Assembly (NCBI RefSeq): GCF_001317355.1
Contig: NZ_LKET01000032.1
Coordinates: 124,001-188,000 of the forward strand
DNA length: 64,000 bases
Origin: Oxobacter pfennigii
Lineage (GTDB): Bacteria; Bacillota; Clostridia; Clostridiales; Oxobacteraceae
Direction of reading: 5' to 3'
In this document: one piece after another, positions 15,573 to 24,005 of the stretch
Layout of the letters: each line of letters starts with the position of its first letter
Position numbering within the stretch: position 1 is the first letter of the stretch
The notes under the pieces: generated by a model
Database searches by the model: none
Told to the model about the DNA's origin: nothing
What the model saw: the letters and a program-made list of their open reading frames with translations, nothing else
Made by a program: the position numbers and the translations under genes

Positions 15573-17315
15573 TCAAGCCTGGGGAATTGCAACAGTAAAT
15601 GTGGTACCTTTTCCTATTTCACTCGAAACATATACCTCACCGTTCATGGTTAATATTATATGCTTCACTATGGCAAGGCCCAAACCCGTACCCCCTAAAG
15701 CTCTGGACCTTCCTTTGTCAACCCTGTAAAACCTTTCAAAGAGCCTGGGCAGATGCTCCTTTGATATACCTATACCAGTATCCTTAACCTCTATAAATAC
15801 CTGGTCCTCCTTGGGATAAATATTCACATTAATCTTTCCGCCGTTTTGTGTATATTTTATAGCATTATCTATGAGGTTTATTAAAAGCTGCTTTACCTTA
15901 TCGAAGTTTCCCATAACGTTAGGAACATTCTCTTCAATGTTAAAAATAAGCTCGATTTTCTTAAGCTCCGCAAGGCTATGCATCATATCTTCAATTTCTT
16001 GCGCTGCTTTATTAATACTTACCTTTTCCATTACAAAGTTTTGCCTTTTGTTCTCCAATTCGGATATTGTCAATATGTCATTGATGAGCCGTGAAAGCCT
16101 GTCAGCTTCAATATTTATAATATCCAAAAACTTTTCTCTTGCTGCAGGGTCATCTATGGCCCCGCTTTTTAAGGTTTCGGTAAATCCCTTTATTGAAGTT
16201 AACGGGGTCTTAAGCTCGTGGGACACGTTGGCAACAAAGTCAGAGCGTATCTGCTCTAAATTTTTGAGCTCCGTGATGTCCTGCATGACAACAACCATAC
16301 CCATATTTTTATTGTTTTCTTCTGCACTGACTATGGGTGTGGATTTAATACGAAGCACTCTCATTTCCGGATAGCCCAGACGGATTTCCTTTCCTTCCTC
16401 CTGGCAATTATAAATAATATCCTCTAACTCTGCATTTCGTACAACTTCAAGTATATATTTTCCCACCATATTGCCGTAATAGCCGAACATAGTCTGAGCT
16501 GCCGGATTGACCAGCATGATCTTCCCGGAATTATCAACGGCTATAATTCCGTTTTGCATACTTTTTAAAATTGCTTCCAATTCATTATTCTTTTCTGATA
16601 AATCGTTAATTGTAATTTCAAGCTTTTCAGCCATGACATTAAACATATGTGCAAGATTTCCAACTTCATCTTTAGATATCATTGTTATACGCTTATCATA
16701 GCCGCCTTCAGAGATTTCTGAAGCAATATCAGTCATTTCCCGTACAGGCTTTGTGATATGACCTGCGAAAGTATATGCTGTCAAAAAAGATACTATAAGC
16801 CCTGCTAAAACAGCAAGTAAAATGTATTCAACCTGCGTAAACTGCAGGTTTCGTATTTCATTTAGCGGCACTGCCAGCCTTATAACTGATTTTTGCATCG
16901 GCGGGCTGTCAATCATGATGGCTATATACATCATGTTAATCTTCTCGGTAGCGCTGTATCTGGAGCTTTTGCCTACCTGGCCCGAAAAAGCCATTTTCAC
17001 TTCTGCCCTTTCCTTGTGGTTTTCCATCTCCGAGCTTTGAACGTTGGATTCTCCTATTACCCTACCGTCTTGTGCGATTATGGTAATCCTTGAATTGGTG
17101 ATGTGTGCGAATTCCCTTGCGATATCATCGTAGTTATTCTTACCGGGCTCGTAGGAATCCTCAACTATTTTTGAAATGAGACGTGCATTTGAAACAAGCT
17201 TATCTTCAAGGCTTTTTAAATAAAAATCCTGGGCAAGCTTCATAGAAAAAAATCCTGTAATTGTTATTCCCATTACAAGGACAATTAAAAAACGCAGCAA
17301 AAGCTTTTTTCTCAT
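15573..17315 (-). CDS. phoR: sensor histidine kinase PhoR (PnpS-like)
   Basis: 580 aa. TM1 (about 8-28), extracytoplasmic PAS/Cache-like domain (about 30-165), TM2 (about 170-190), HAMP (about 190-242), PAS (about 245-350, N-G-I-I-A-V-D), HisKA with phospho-acceptor His near 366 (N-V-S-H-E-L-K-T-P-L) and HATPase_c with N box N-L-I-D-N-A-I-K-Y, G1 D-T-G-I-G-I and G2 G-T-G-L-G-L. It phosphorylates PhoP at low phosphate, with PhoU/Pst as the likely input. It overlaps phoP by 4 nt. The pst genes downstream support its assignment within this broad kinase family. Confidence 0.92.
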   Translation of the reverse strand: MRKKLLLRFLIVLVMGITITGFFSMKLAQDFYLKSLEDKLVSNARLISKIVEDSYEPGKNNYDDIAREFAHITNSRITIIAQDGRVIGESNVQSSEMENHKERAEVKMAFSGQVGKSSRYSATEKINMMYIAIMIDSPPMQKSVIRLAVPLNEIRNLQFTQVEYILLAVLAGLIVSFLTAYTFAGHITKPVREMTDIASEISEGGYDKRITMISKDEVGNLAHMFNVMAEKLEITINDLSEKNNELEAILKSMQNGIIAVDNSGKIMLVNPAAQTMFGYYGNMVGKYILEVVRNAELEDIIYNCQEEGKEIRLGYPEMRVLRIKSTPIVSAEENNKNMGMVVVMQDITELKNLEQIRSDFVANVSHELKTPLTSIKGFTETLKSGAIDDPAAREKFLDIINIEADRLSRLINDILTISELENKRQNFVMEKVSINKAAQEIEDMMHSLAELKKIELIFNIEENVPNVMGNFDKVKQLLINLIDNAIKYTQNGGKINVNIYPKEDQVFIEVKDTGIGISKEHLPRLFERFYRVDKGRSRALGGTGLGLAIVKHIILTMNGEVYVSSEIGKGTTFTVAIPQA

Positions 17316-18022
17316 GATTTAGGCTCCGAAGGACTATTGAATCTGTACCCGATTCCTCTTATAGTCTCTATATACTGTGGGTTTTTATCATCATTTTCAA
17401 TTTTCTGTCTTAAGTGCCTTATATGAACATCCACCGTTCTGGTTTCACCGTAATATTCATATCCCCAAATCCTGTCTAGCAGGGAATCCCTGGTTAAAAC
17501 CTTGCCCTTGTTTGTTACAAGGAGCTTTAAAAGTTCAAATTCCTTTAAGGTCAAATCCAGCTTCTCACCATTTTTTAAGACCTCATGCTTGCTTACATCA
17601 ATAAGCAGAGAGCCTATTTTTAAGGTGTCATTGGTTTCTGAATCGGTAACCACTCTGCGAAGCACAACCTTTACTCTTGCCATCAATTCTCTTACGCTGA
17701 AAGGTTTTGTTATATAATCATCTGCCCCTAATTCCAACCCTAAAATCTTGTCAAATTCCTCTCCTTTTGCAGTAAGCATGATAACGGGTATATTTTGTGT
17801 GCTTTCCTTTCTTTTTAAGGTTTTGCATACTTCCAGACCATCAACCTCTGGCATCATGATGTCTAATATTATAAGGTCTATATCTTTTTCATTTATTATT
17901 TTTAATGCTTCCCTTCCATCCTGGGCAATATACACCTTATAACCGTTGTTTTCCAGATTATATTTTATCAACTCCACAATATGAATTTCATCGTCTGCGA
18001 CTAATATTTTTTCGCCTGCCAT
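17312..18022 (-). CDS. phoP: phosphate response regulator PhoP/PhoB
   Basis: 236 aa, OmpR family. Receiver domain (1-120) with acidic pair Asp10-Asp11, phospho-acceptor Asp54 (I-L-D-I-M-M-P-E) and the conserved Lys near 106 (T-K-P-F); C-terminal winged helix (about 135-232) with the G-Y-E-Y-Y-G/R-T-V-D-V-H-I-R-H-L-R recognition region. It should bind the TTAACA-type boxes before pstS, pstB and the chemoreceptor gene. GGAGGG precedes the ATG. It is 14 nt downstream of pgeF, so its basal expression probably comes from that transcript. Confidence 0.93.
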   Translation of the reverse strand: MAGEKILVADDEIHIVELIKYNLENNGYKVYIAQDGREALKIINEKDIDLIILDIMMPEVDGLEVCKTLKRKESTQNIPVIMLTAKGEEFDKILGLELGADDYITKPFSVRELMARVKVVLRRVVTDSETNDTLKIGSLLIDVSKHEVLKNGEKLDLTLKEFELLKLLVTNKGKVLTRDSLLDRIWGYEYYGETRTVDVHIRHLRQKIENDDKNPQYIETIRGIGYRFNSPSEPKS

Positions 18023-18036
18023 AAATATCCCTCCTG

Positions 18037-18849
18037 TTATATTAGCTTGAGCATGGAAACCATTCTTCCTGTCTGCGAGCCATCTCTTCTGTAAGAGTAA
18101 AACTCATTATGATTACAACTTGTACATAGGTTACTGTTTATTATTTTTTTACTTTGTATACCTTTTAATAAAAGCTGCTTATTTATCGCATTCCACAAAT
18201 TTAGTTTGTATCTTTCCTTATATTTAATTATAATTTCCTCATCTTTGCCGAATAAATTCACGAATTTATCTTTGACGTCACCGTTAACCTCAAAACAGCA
18301 AGGTCCGATAGAAGGACCTATTGCAGCAATTATATCTTCCCCGGATGTGCCGTAAGTTTTATTCATCAACTCAATTGTATTATTGATTATTTTACTCACT
18401 ACTCCCCTCCATCCTGCATGAATCACTGCAATGGCTTCATTTTTATTATCATAGAGGAAAACAGGCACGCAATCTGCAGTAAAAATACAGAGACCTACTT
18501 CCTTTTCGTTGGTAGTTAAAGCATCGATTGCTTTTATGTCACTTTCTTTAATAATTCCTTTGCCGCAGTCTTTTGCAGTTACAACTCTGCAGTTACTGCC
18601 ATGAACCTGGTCTGTTAATACCAGTTCATCCATTTCAAATCCTGCCGCATGGCACAGTATTTTAATATTTTCATCTATTTTATATTTTTCATCCCCTGAT
18701 TTATATCCGGTATTTAAAGAATAGAAGGTTCCTTCACTTACTCCACCAATGCGGGTTGAAGTTATTGCCTTTACTTTGTTGCTTTGCCCAAATCCATCAA
18801 CTGAATAGAAGGCTGCGTTGTTATCAATATTATATTTAAATCCTGCCAT
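18037..18849 (-). CDS. pgeF: PgeF/YlmD-family laccase-domain protein (purine nucleoside phosphorylase / peptidoglycan editing)
   Basis: 270 aa. Conserved metal-site and family motifs are visible: D-Q-V-H-G-S near residue 81, A-D-C-V-P-V near 124, H-A-G-W-R-G near 143 and G-P-C-C-F-E near 185. Members of this family (YfiH/YlmD) have been reported as purine nucleoside phosphorylase/adenosine deaminase and, in E. coli, as a factor preventing misincorporation in peptidoglycan. In Firmicutes it commonly sits in the dcw-ylm region, as here. GGGAGGATAAT precedes the ATG. Confidence 0.92.
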   Translation of the reverse strand: MAGFKYNIDNNAAFYSVDGFGQSNKVKAITSTRIGGVSEGTFYSLNTGYKSGDEKYKIDENIKILCHAAGFEMDELVLTDQVHGSNCRVVTAKDCGKGIIKESDIKAIDALTTNEKEVGLCIFTADCVPVFLYDNKNEAIAVIHAGWRGVVSKIINNTIELMNKTYGTSGEDIIAAIGPSIGPCCFEVNGDVKDKFVNLFGKDEEIIIKYKERYKLNLWNAINKQLLLKGIQSKKIINSNLCTSCNHNEFYSYRRDGSQTGRMVSMLKLI

Positions 18850-18949
18850 ATTATCCTCCCATCAGTCTGACCGGGTTGATAAGTTAAAATCAGATGAAAT
18901 TTTATTATATAAAAGATTAAAATAATAACCCATTATTAAAATAATTATT

Positions 18950-18976
18950 CATGAAATTTGCATAGCAAATTTCATG
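18950..18976. repeat. perfect 12-bp inverted repeat
   Basis: CATGAAATTTGC and GCAAATTTCATG are separated by ATA. No T-run follows on either strand, so it is not an obvious terminator. It sits in the 279-bp gap between nrdR and pgeF. Confidence 0.8.
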
Positions 18977-18980
18977 TCAA

Positions 18981-19012
18981 ATGAATTCAAGTGATGATAT
19001 CACTGAATTCAT
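18981..19012. repeat. second inverted repeat in the nrdR-pgeF gap
   Basis: ATGAATTC-A-AGTGAT, loop GAT, then ATCACT-GAATTCAT: a 14-bp stem with one bulged A, only 4 nt from the preceding palindrome. Function unknown. Confidence 0.75.
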
Positions 19013-19073
19013 TATACCATAACCATATTATTTACTGTAAAATCCATGTTAAATAATAGCTAAAATTAATCAT

Positions 19074-19130
19074 GATGCAAAATATCCTCTGATTAATTCA
19101 TTAATATATAATCAGAGGATACTTTGCATC
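19074..19130 (-). terminator. long hairpin at the end of nrdR, probable terminator
   Basis: A 12-bp perfect stem (19084-19095 with 19109-19120) extended, after a two-base mismatch, by GATGCAAA/TTTGCATC. It overlaps the nrdR stop codon. The T-run on the minus side is weak, so attenuation or RNA stabilisation is also possible. Confidence 0.55.
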
Positions 19131-19584
19131 ATTTTTCTTTTATAATTTTATTAAGCTCGTCCATAAATGTATTGATATCTTTAAATTGCCTGTAAACCGA
19201 GGCAAATCTCACATAGGATACTTCGTCTATTTCTCTTAATTTGCTCATTACCATTTCACCGATTTTTTTGCTGGTTATCTCCTGATCCAAGGAGTTGTAT
19301 ACCGTTTTTTCAATATCGTCAACAAGCTGTTCAAGCTCGCTTATGGATACCGGTCTTTTTTCACATGCTCTTAAAAGCCCGTTAAGTATCTTCCTTTTGT
19401 TAAACGTTTCCCTTAATCCGTCCTTCTTTATAACAAGGACTGGAATGGTTTCAATGGTCTCATATGTAGTAAACCTCTTAAAGCACTTAAGGCACTCTCG
19501 TCTTCTTTTTATGGAAGCATCATCTTCAGTCGGTCTTGAATCAATGACCTTTGTTTCTCCATAACTGCAATATGGGCATTTCAT
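19129..19584 (-). CDS. nrdR: transcriptional repressor NrdR
   Basis: 151 aa. An N-terminal zinc ribbon (Cys3, Cys6, Cys31, Cys34) is followed by an ATP-cone domain (about 49-139, [11 protein letters not shown]). NrdR represses ribonucleotide reductase genes in response to dATP/ATP. The ATG at 19584 fits family length; an upstream GTG in the same frame lies within the AAGGGGTGG binding site. No nrd genes are in the window. Confidence 0.96.
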   Translation of the reverse strand: MKCPYCSYGETKVIDSRPTEDDASIKRRRECLKCFKRFTTYETIETIPVLVIKKDGLRETFNKRKILNGLLRACEKRPVSISELEQLVDDIEKTVYNSLDQEITSKKIGEMVMSKLREIDEVSYVRFASVYRQFKDINTFMDELNKIIKEK

Positions 19585-19701
19585 AAAACCCACCCCTTAA
19601 AAAGTGTATTATGTATATTTATCCTGCATCTTTTATGTATTGAAATTATATTCGACAATATATAGAATGTCAAGGCTTTAACCTCTTACAATCATATTGA
19701 A

Positions 19702-19965
19702 TTATTCATCATTATCCTTAAATCCCATATCGTTATCCGTATCCACCAATATTACGTCTACTCCCACTTTTTTAATCTGATTCCAGGGTATTACTATTTC
19801 TTTTTCCTTACTGAAGAAGTTTATGAATCTGCCCGGGCCGGGTATTATGATGGAGGTTATCCTGCCTTCTTCAAAATCTATCTCAACATCCGTCACCACT
19901 CCCAGTTTTCTTCCGTCTCTTAAATTAACCACTTCTCTGTCTCTTATATTAGCAGCATTAATCAT
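19702..19965 (-). CDS. YlmC/YmxH-family PRC-barrel sporulation protein
   Basis: 87 aa from the ATG at 19965 (binding site AGGTGGTGA). One PRC-barrel fold: N-terminal R-D-R-E-V-V-N-L-R-D-G-R-K-L-G, then V-T-D-V-E-I-D and an I-P-W-N-Q-I-K-K-V-G-V-D-V-I-L-V core. Members sit next to sigG in most spore formers and are annotated as sporulation proteins; molecular role unclear. The region upstream in the longer frame is unlikely to be translated. Confidence 0.88.
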   Translation of the reverse strand: MINAANIRDREVVNLRDGRKLGVVTDVEIDFEEGRITSIIIPGPGRFINFFSKEKEIVIPWNQIKKVGVDVILVDTDNDMGFKDNDE

Positions 19966-20033
19966 TCTATCACCACCTTGATATATTTTATTCCGGCATG
20001 TGTAATAATTATGAATCCAATTAAAATATAAAA

Positions 20034-20053
20034 AGCTTCCCGAAAGGGAAGCC
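20034..20053 (-). terminator. terminator after sigG
   Basis: GCTTCCC/GGGAAGC stem with a 4-nt loop, followed on the minus strand by TTTTTATATTTT. It lies 21 nt after the sigG stop. Confidence 0.85.
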
Positions 20054-20074
20054 ATTAATTAATCAATATAAGGT

Positions 20075-20848
20075 TTAAACATACTTTCTCATGTGTTTTA
20101 ATGCTGTTTTTTCCAGCCTGGATACCTGGGCCTGGGAAATTCCTATTTCCTCTGCTACCTCCATTTGTGTCCTGCCTTCGAAAAATCTCAATGTAAGTAT
20201 GAGTTTCTCTCTGTCGTTTAATTTTCTTAAGGCTTCCCTTATGGAAATGCCCTGCAGCCAGTTTTCATCCTGATTTTTGGTGTCGCTTATCTGGTCCATC
20301 ACAAAAATTGCGTCTCCACCGTCGTGATAAATGGGTTCAAACAGCGAAATAGGATCCTGTATTGCATCAAGTGCGAAGACTATTTCTTCCCTTGGTATTT
20401 TAAGCTCCTTTGCAATTTCTCCTATGTTAGGTTCCTTGTTATTTTTATTTATTAGTTTATCTCTAACCTGAAGGGCTTTATATGCAATATCCCTTAAGGA
20501 ACGGCTCACCCTTATGGAATTATTGTCCCTTAAATACCTTCTTATCTCTCCTATAATCATAGGGACTGCATAGGTTGAAAACCTTACATTCTGGCTTAAG
20601 TCGAAATTATCGATGGCCTTAATTAGGCCGATACATCCTACCTGAAATAAGTCATCCACATATTCTCCTCTGTTATTGAACCTCTGAATGACGCTTAAAA
20701 CCAGCCTTAAGTTTCCTTTTATAAATTCATCCCTTGCACTATTGTCTCCATTGCGCATTTTGATGAGAAGTTCCCTCATTTTTTCATTATTCAAGACAGG
20801 AAGCTTAGATGTATTGACACCGCATATTTCAACTTTATTAATTATCAT
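20075..20848 (-). CDS. sigG: forespore sigma factor SigG
   Basis: 257 aa. The N-terminus (N-K-V-E-I-C-G-V-N-T-S-K-L-P-V-L) is diagnostic for sigma-G and binds anti-sigma factors in its family. Region 2 (D-D-L-F-Q-V-G-C-I-G-L-I-K-A-I), region 3 and the region-4 helix-turn-helix (V-A-E-E-I-G-I-S-Q-A-Q-V-S-R-L-E) are intact. It directs late forespore transcription. The ATG at 20848 matches family starts; an earlier in-frame ATG is closer to the AAAGGG. It lies after sigE but with a terminator and a possible forespore promoter between them. Confidence 0.96.
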   Translation of the reverse strand: MIINKVEICGVNTSKLPVLNNEKMRELLIKMRNGDNSARDEFIKGNLRLVLSVIQRFNNRGEYVDDLFQVGCIGLIKAIDNFDLSQNVRFSTYAVPMIIGEIRRYLRDNNSIRVSRSLRDIAYKALQVRDKLINKNNKEPNIGEIAKELKIPREEIVFALDAIQDPISLFEPIYHDGGDAIFVMDQISDTKNQDENWLQGISIREALRKLNDREKLILTLRFFEGRTQMEVAEEIGISQAQVSRLEKTALKHMRKYV

Positions 20849-20885
20849 GAAGCATCTCATCCCTTTCCGCTGTATTAATATTTTA

Positions 20886-20914
20886 ATTATTACCTCACCA
20901 TGTTTTTTTATTCA
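20886..20914 (-). promoter_or_regulatory. possible forespore (sigma-F/G type) promoter of sigG
   Basis: TGAATA (20909-20914) matches the sigma-G/F -35 pattern and GTAATAAT (20886-20893) lies 15 nt downstream as a weak -10. Placement between the sigE terminator and sigG supports it. The match is imperfect. Confidence 0.35.
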
Positions 20915-20974
20915 CTGTAAAATATGGTATATAATTCCTAACAAATTATTATTGTAAAAACTTCGTGAAAATTA

Positions 20975-21007
20975 AAAATGGTACAAGGTTTAACCTTATA
21001 CCATTTT
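20975..21007 (-). terminator. terminator after sigE
   Basis: AAAATGGTA-C-AAGG and CCTT-A-TACCATTTT form a long hairpin overlapping the sigE stop codon, followed on the minus strand by T-rich sequence. It separates spoIIGA-sigE from sigG. Confidence 0.75.
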
Positions 21008-21730
21008 ATTTATTTCTTTTTTCAGCCTTTTTATTATCCTCTTTTCTAGTCTTGATATATAAGACTGAGATATCCCCAGCATATCAGCAACTTCTTTTTG
21101 GGTTTTTTCTCCCCCGCCATACAAACCAAACCTTAGCTCCATTATCTTCTTTTCCCTGTTTGAAAGCCTTCTCATAGCGATGGATAAAAGCTCTTTATCC
21201 ACCTCATCCTCTATATAATGATAAATAAGATCATTATCTGTGCCAAGAATATCTGAGAGCAAAAGCTCATTGCCGTCCCAGTCAATATTTAAGGGCTCAT
21301 CAAAGGAAATTTCCGACCTTATTTTGCTGTTCCGCCTCAAATACATGAGTATTTCATTTTCGATGCATCTTGATGCATAAGTAGCAAGCTTTATCTTTTT
21401 ATCCGGATCGAAAGTATTTACTGCTTTTATAAGCCCTATGGTACCTATTGATATTAGATCCTCCACGCCCACACCAGTATTTTCAAATTTACGGGCAATG
21501 TAAACTACCAGCCTTAAATTTCTTTCAATAAGTATAGTTCTTACCTTTACGTCGCCGCATTTTAATTGTGATACCAGATCTATTTCCTCTTCCTTATTAA
21601 GTGGCGGCGGAAGGGCGTCATTTCCCCCCATGTAAAATATGTTCTCATATTTGAGCAGATTGAATTTCCTTAAAAATTCTATAAATTTTATTACAATTAA
21701 TAGCCTTATGCCCGTGAATTTCAATCTCAC
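20996..21730 (-). CDS. sigE: mother-cell sigma factor SigE (pro-sigma-E)
   Basis: 244 aa. An N-terminal pro-sequence (about residues 1-30, basic and hydrophobic) precedes the region-1.2/2 start [10 protein letters not shown], region 2 ([16 protein letters not shown]) and region 4 HTH ([16 protein letters not shown]). It is made as an inactive precursor cleaved by SpoIIGA after asymmetric division. The start is GTG behind GGGGGAATTATT. It lies 11 nt downstream of spoIIGA, the classical spoIIG operon. Confidence 0.96.
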   Translation of the reverse strand: MRLKFTGIRLLIVIKFIEFLRKFNLLKYENIFYMGGNDALPPPLNKEEEIDLVSQLKCGDVKVRTILIERNLRLVVYIARKFENTGVGVEDLISIGTIGLIKAVNTFDPDKKIKLATYASRCIENEILMYLRRNSKIRSEISFDEPLNIDWDGNELLLSDILGTDNDLIYHYIEDEVDKELLSIAMRRLSNREKKIMELRFGLYGGGEKTQKEVADMLGISQSYISRLEKRIIKRLKKEINKMV

Positions 21731-21741
21731 AATAATTCCCC

Positions 21742-22629
21742 CTATTTTATAATCTCCGGATACAACAAACCACCATATTCGCCGTTTTTGGAAATCTTAC
21801 TATGATATATTCCTACAATTACATCCTTTATCTCAAAGTTCTTATTTTTTTGATGAAGTACTATTAAATCAGGCCTTAAACCTACAAGCATCCCATTTTG
21901 TTTTCCAAGAGATGTATAAGGGATAAGTCTTAACCTGTTTATCCAGTCGGTATTATCCATTAAACTGCCTAATACCGTAAAGTCTATATCATGTCCACTC
22001 TGATTAAATATTGAAGATAATTTATCCGGAAGTATATCTTTTATTATGTCATATTCTATGACTATTACCGGGAAGCCGGTTATGGGGTCTTTCAGGCTGT
22101 TTCCGGTGTCTAAGATTGCTTCGACAGATATTTCTTTATCATCAAGTTTGATATTTACGGTATATTTAAGTTCATCCTTTAATATTTTGCCTTGTATATA
22201 TCCCCAGCAATATACTAAAAGCAGGTATCCTATTGCAAAGGCTGTGATAAGAAGAGAAAATGGAAAGCCGCTTATGTAAAACATCCCATTTATAATCTGA
22301 CCCTCTTGCGTAAAATAAAACAGCGCAAAGGCGGCACCTCCGAATGCAAAGGATATTATGTAGAAGATGCCTAAAGCTTTTAAGAAATCCTGCAAAAGCT
22401 TTGGGGTGAATGCTATGGTTACCATCAATACCGAAACGGCAATCTTCACAGGCAATATATATAAAATCTCATAGGATGAAAAAAAAGCAGCAATTACGTA
22501 TACTGCTCCAACAGCAGCGCCTATGAATATTTTCAGCCTGGAAGTTTTTATCTTTGAGAACCTTTGAGTAACTTTTAAAAGCAATAAATTAATGATCAGG
22601 TTTTCAAGCAGCAGTACATCAACATACAT
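21742..22629 (-). CDS. spoIIGA: sigma-E processing aspartic peptidase SpoIIGA
   Basis: 295 aa from the ATG at 22629 (GGGTGAAAAG upstream). The first half has five hydrophobic segments; the C-terminal half carries the aspartic-protease motif L-D-T-G-N-S with the active Asp near residue 173. It cleaves the SigE pro-sequence in the mother cell when signalled by SpoIIR. It is first gene of spoIIGA-sigE, with a promoter of the Spo0A-dependent type upstream. Confidence 0.94.
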   Translation of the reverse strand: MYVDVLLLENLIINLLLLKVTQRFSKIKTSRLKIFIGAAVGAVYVIAAFFSSYEILYILPVKIAVSVLMVTIAFTPKLLQDFLKALGIFYIISFAFGGAAFALFYFTQEGQIINGMFYISGFPFSLLITAFAIGYLLLVYCWGYIQGKILKDELKYTVNIKLDDKEISVEAILDTGNSLKDPITGFPVIVIEYDIIKDILPDKLSSIFNQSGHDIDFTVLGSLMDNTDWINRLRLIPYTSLGKQNGMLVGLRPDLIVLHQKNKNFEIKDVIVGIYHSKISKNGEYGGLLYPEIIK

Positions 22630-22663
22630 CTTTTCACCCATTACTTAAATTTTCTTAAACAAT

Positions 22664-22696
22664 ATTATACAGGATTTATTTCCAAAATTTTGTCAA
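22664..22696 (-). promoter_or_regulatory. spoIIG-type promoter with long spacer, probable Spo0A target
   Basis: A perfect TTGACA (22691-22696) and perfect TATAAT (22664-22669) are separated by 21 nt rather than 17. B. subtilis spoIIG is known for an over-long spacer (22 nt) that makes it depend on Spo0A. The plus-strand TTTTGTCAAAG over the -35 resembles a 0A box (TGTCGAA) with one change. Confidence 0.6.
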
Positions 22697-22887
22697 AGCA
22701 TGATTATGATAAAAAAGAATATCATCTATAATTAATACAATTATAGAAGGCTTTCAACATAATGTTTGCCTGTATTGTGAAAACACAAATGAATAATCAT
22801 GTGAAAATAATTGATATGTCGTTAATTGAGGCTTTTAAGACTTAAAATCAAGTGAAATTAGCGTAATATTATGATAAATAAAAAAAG

Positions 22888-22908
22888 AAGATGCAAAATT
22901 TGCATCTT
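22888..22908 (-). terminator. terminator after ftsZ
   Basis: A perfect 10-bp stem (AAGATGCAAA/TTTGCATCTT) around one base, overlapping the ftsZ stop and followed on the minus strand by TTCTTTTTTTATTT. Confidence 0.9.
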
Positions 22909-23983
22909 ACTTTCTATTTCTTCTTAGGAATGCAGGTATTTCTAAAATACCGTCATCAAAGGACGAACCGTCACCTTTACCTTCCGGAAAGCCTTTTTCC
23001 TGCTTCTTTATTACTTCTTTCAGCATTGCATTCCTGTCAAAGCCGGTGGCAATTACAGTTATTCTTATTTCATCCTGAAGCTTCTCATCAATAACAGCAC
23101 CAAAGATTATATTTGCATCCGGATCTGCAGCCTGTGATACCAGTTCTGCAGCTTCATTGACTTCAAATAATCCAAGGTTTGCGCCGCCAGTTATATTTAA
23201 AAGCACGCCGGTAGCTCCGTTTATTGATGTCTCCAGAAGGGGGCTGTGTATAGCCTGTTTAGCAGCTTCTGTAGCCCTGTTTTCACCGCTGCCTTTTCCG
23301 ACACCCATATGGGCCAGCCCTGTATTTAACATAATGGTTTTAACATCGGCAAAATCCAGGTTTACAAGTCCGGGTATGGTGATTAAATCCGAAATACCCT
23401 GCACACCCTGCTTTAACACATCATCAGCCATTCTGAAAGCATCGATTATGGACGCTTTTTTATCTACAACCTGAAGAAGCCTTTCATTAGGAATGGTTAC
23501 CAATGTATCCACCCTGTTTCTTAATTCTTCAATACCGTTCTCAGCATGTAAAAGCCTTTTCCTGCCCTCAAATATGAAAGGCTTTGTAACAACACCTACG
23601 GTTAAGATACCCAGCTCTTTTGCAGCCTGAGCTACCACAGGAGCGGCTCCCGTACCTGTTCCACCGCCCATACCTGCCGTTATAAAAACCATATCTGCGC
23701 CTTTTAAAACTTCTGTTATCTCTTCCTTGCTTTCTTCGGCTGCTTTTTTTCCTACCTCGGGATTGGCTCCTGCTCCAAGGCCTTTTGTTAGCTTATCTCC
23801 AATTTGGATTTTATGCGCAGCCTGTGACATATGCAATGCCTGCTTGTCTGTGTTAACAGCTATAAATTCAACGCCTTTTAAGCCTGAAGATATCATTCTG
23901 TTTACGGCGTTGTTTCCGCCTCCGCCAACACCAATAACCTTTATGGATGCAAATTGTTCTATATCAACATCAAAATCTAGCAC
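22907..23983 (-). CDS. ftsZ: cell division protein FtsZ
   Basis: 358 aa. The tubulin signature G-G-G-T-G-T-G is at 106-112, the N-terminal nucleotide-binding loop at about 18-24, the T7 loop (N-L-D-F-A-D-V) near 205, and the conserved C-terminal peptide [13 protein letters not shown] that binds FtsA is at the end after a short linker. It polymerises with GTP into the Z-ring. The start is GTG behind GGAGGAGGG. It is 22 nt downstream of ftsA and ends the dcw cluster with a strong terminator. Confidence 0.98.
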   Translation of the reverse strand: MLDFDVDIEQFASIKVIGVGGGGNNAVNRMISSGLKGVEFIAVNTDKQALHMSQAAHKIQIGDKLTKGLGAGANPEVGKKAAEESKEEITEVLKGADMVFITAGMGGGTGTGAAPVVAQAAKELGILTVGVVTKPFIFEGRKRLLHAENGIEELRNRVDTLVTIPNERLLQVVDKKASIIDAFRMADDVLKQGVQGISDLITIPGLVNLDFADVKTIMLNTGLAHMGVGKGSGENRATEAAKQAIHSPLLETSINGATGVLLNITGGANLGLFEVNEAAELVSQAADPDANIIFGAVIDEKLQDEIRITVIATGFDRNAMLKEVIKKQEKGFPEGKGDGSSFDDGILEIPAFLRRNRK

Positions 23984-24005
23984 GGTTTACCCTCCTCCAT
24001 TTGTT

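Noticed and set aside
23157-23474. Long frames antisense to ftsZ and other dcw genes
   Set aside because: They are complements of strongly conserved coding sequence with no ribosome binding sites.
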